From: CAZXVU01 sp964644465
Lineage (GTDB): Bacteria > Chlamydiota > Chlamydiia > Chlamydiales > SM23-39
Length of the DNA stretch: 11,939 nucleotides
Reading direction: 5' to 3'
NCBI GenBank assembly: GCA_964644465.1
Contig: CAZXVU010000062.1
Location: 1-11,939 of the forward strand
Part shown: in pieces, positions 10,807 to 11,939 of the stretch
Numbering within the stretch: the first letter of the stretch is position 1
Layout: each line of letters starts with the position of its first letter
Position numbers and translations under genes: made by a program
The notes under the pieces: generated by a model
The model's database searches: none
What the model saw: the letters and a program-made list of their open reading frames with translations, nothing else
What the model was told of the DNA's origin: nothing

Positions 10807-11939
10807 ATGAAAAGCAAAACTTTGATTTTATCTACTGGCCTTGCCATGTTCTCGATGTTTTTCGGATCGGGCAATTTAGTATTTCCTTTAGTCGTCGGCC
10901 AACTTTCAGATGGCCATTTTGGACTCGCTTCCATTGGTATTCTAATCACCGGCGTCCTTGTCCCCTTCCTAGGTATTCTTGCCATGCTGCTTTTCAATGG
11001 AAGTGCCAATGATTTTTTTGGAAGGCTTGGAAAACCTGCGACCTTTTGGTTTCCCCTCATTGCCCTCTCTTTGATGGGTCCATTTGGGGTGCTAGCCCGC
11101 TGTATCACAGTGGCTCACGGCGCATTCCGGCTTTTGGTTCCCGATACTTCTCTTTGGATTTTTAGCATCGTCAGCTGTGGAATCATTTTTTTCCTGACGA
11201 TCCGCAAAAATCGGATTGTCCCCCTTCTCGGATCGATCCTTACCCCCATACTTTTGATCTCTCTCGCTGCTATTGCCTTTTTTGGCCTAGCTTCTACCGA
11301 TCTTCCGGCAATGAGCACAAATGGCGCCTGGAACAGCTTTAAAACGGGAATTTTCCAGGGATATCAAACGATGGACCTCCTGGCCGCTTTCTTCTTTTCT
11401 GCGTTTGTGATCAAGCATCTTGAATCGCATAAAACTGTGCAGAACAACCCTAGCTCATCCCTTCCTATTTTCTTTAAATCTGCTTTGATAGGGGCAGGAC
11501 TTCTTTCAGTGATCTATTTTATTCTCGTCCTACTCGGCTCCATGTATGCTCCTCAACTGGCTACAGTCCCCCCGCAAGAAATGCTCGGTTTCGTTGCTCA
11601 GAAAGCTCTTGGCGCCTGGGCAGCCCCAGTGGTGTGCATTGCTGTCGTCTTGGCATGTTTTACGACGGCGATCGTCCTCACTTCCCTCTTCGCCGACTTC
11701 CTCCGCAAAGAGGTCACTAAAAACAAAATCAATGCCGCTACTGCTTTGACCACGACATTGGTCATCGCTTTCTTTGTTTCGACGCTGGAGTTTTCAGGCA
11801 TCGCTAAAATACTAGGTCCGATCCTCGAAGTGACTTATCCTGCTCTGATTGTCCTTACAGTCCTGAGTATTTTCCATAAGCTTTGGGGCTGGACATCGGT
11901 CCGAATGCCGATCGCCATCGCCTTCGTCCTGAAACTCCT
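10807..11939 (+). CDS. brnQ: BrnQ-type branched-chain amino acid:cation symporter (3' end beyond window)
   Basis: The frame is open from ATG 10807 to the window edge, 377 codons with no stop, so the gene is cut by the window rather than broken. The start MKSKTLILSTGLAMFSMFFGSGNLVFPLVVG is the hallmark first segment of the LIVCS family, with the GSGNLVFP motif lining the transport path. About nine or ten hydrophobic segments follow. Family members take up Leu, Ile and Val with Na+ or H+ across the inner membrane, and are usually about 430 residues long, so perhaps 50-60 are missing. In chlamydiae BrnQ homologues supply amino acids that the cell cannot make and may also carry methionine. The ribosome binding site is weak (GAG four bases upstream). 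The ATG at 10799 is excluded, because a stop follows after two codons. Confidence 0.92.
   Translation, partial: MKSKTLILSTGLAMFSMFFGSGNLVFPLVVGQLSDGHFGLASIGILITGVLVPFLGILAMLLFNGSANDFFGRLGKPATFWFPLIALSLMGPFGVLARCITVAHGAFRLLVPDTSLWIFSIVSCGIIFFLTIRKNRIVPLLGSILTPILLISLAAIAFFGLASTDLPAMSTNGAWNSFKTGIFQGYQTMDLLAAFFFSAFVIKHLESHKTVQNNPSSSLPIFFKSALIGAGLLSVIYFILVLLGSMYAPQLATVPPQEMLGFVAQKALGAWAAPVVCIAVVLACFTTAIVLTSLFADFLRKEVTKNKINAATALTTTLVIAFFVSTLEFSGIAKILGPILEVTYPALIVLTVLSIFHKLWGWTSVRMPIAIAFVLKL

Noticed and set aside
10773..11801. Three minus-strand frames within brnQ (10773-11108, 11115-11318, 11598-11801)
   Set aside because: They are antisense to a clear transporter gene with strong family motifs; their products are Lys/Arg-rich and look like reverse frames of hydrophobic codons.

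Overview
The window looks like chromosomal DNA from a bacterium with ordinary sigma70-type promoters and compact operons. I infer an environmental (Parachlamydiales-like) member of the Chlamydiota. The reasons are a BrnQ-type transporter, a MOMP-like/Lpg1974-type outer-membrane protein, a short FSA-type aldolase and several lineage-specific proteins of unknown function. This is an impression from gene content; no rRNA or tRNA is present to confirm it.

Layout. Positions 1-1517 (+): a small GGQ release-factor-like protein, then a promoter whose -35 box overlaps its stop codon, a 71-residue protein, and an RluA-family pseudouridine synthase whose start overlaps the previous stop (TAATG). Positions 1531-1705: a 175-bp palindromic repeat. 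Positions 1729-2394 (-): fructose-6-phosphate aldolase. Positions 2471-3511 (+): a MarC-family membrane protein and methionine sulfoxide reductase B, six bases apart. Positions 3305-4968 (-): an apparent operon of a small exported protein, a pirin with an added signal peptide, and a 201-residue unknown protein whose 3' end runs antisense through msrB. Positions 5013-6404 (-): an AT-rich orphan gene for a 463-residue protein with a Pro/Ser-rich linker. Positions 6597-7181 (-): a FAHD1-like hydrolase, divergent from a beta-barrel porin-like protein (7237-8316, +). Positions 8348-8502: a second copy of the palindromic repeat. Positions 8566-10386 (-): a class-C beta-lactamase-like serine hydrolase. 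Positions 10500-10640 (-): a 46-residue DUF3096-like membrane protein. Positions 10807 to the window end (+): the first 377 codons of brnQ.

The genes do not form one pathway. The most notable signals are non-coding. A modular inverted repeat occurs twice, both times between convergent genes, and one copy carries an extra 38-bp hairpin. The small exported protein has a start codon and ribosome binding site in the loop of a perfect 11-bp stem beginning at the predicted mRNA 5' end. A long inverted repeat brackets the serine-hydrolase promoter. I do not see a defence system, CRISPR array, transposase or other complete undescribed system; the most promising unknowns are the repeat family, the exported-pirin operon and the 463-residue protein.
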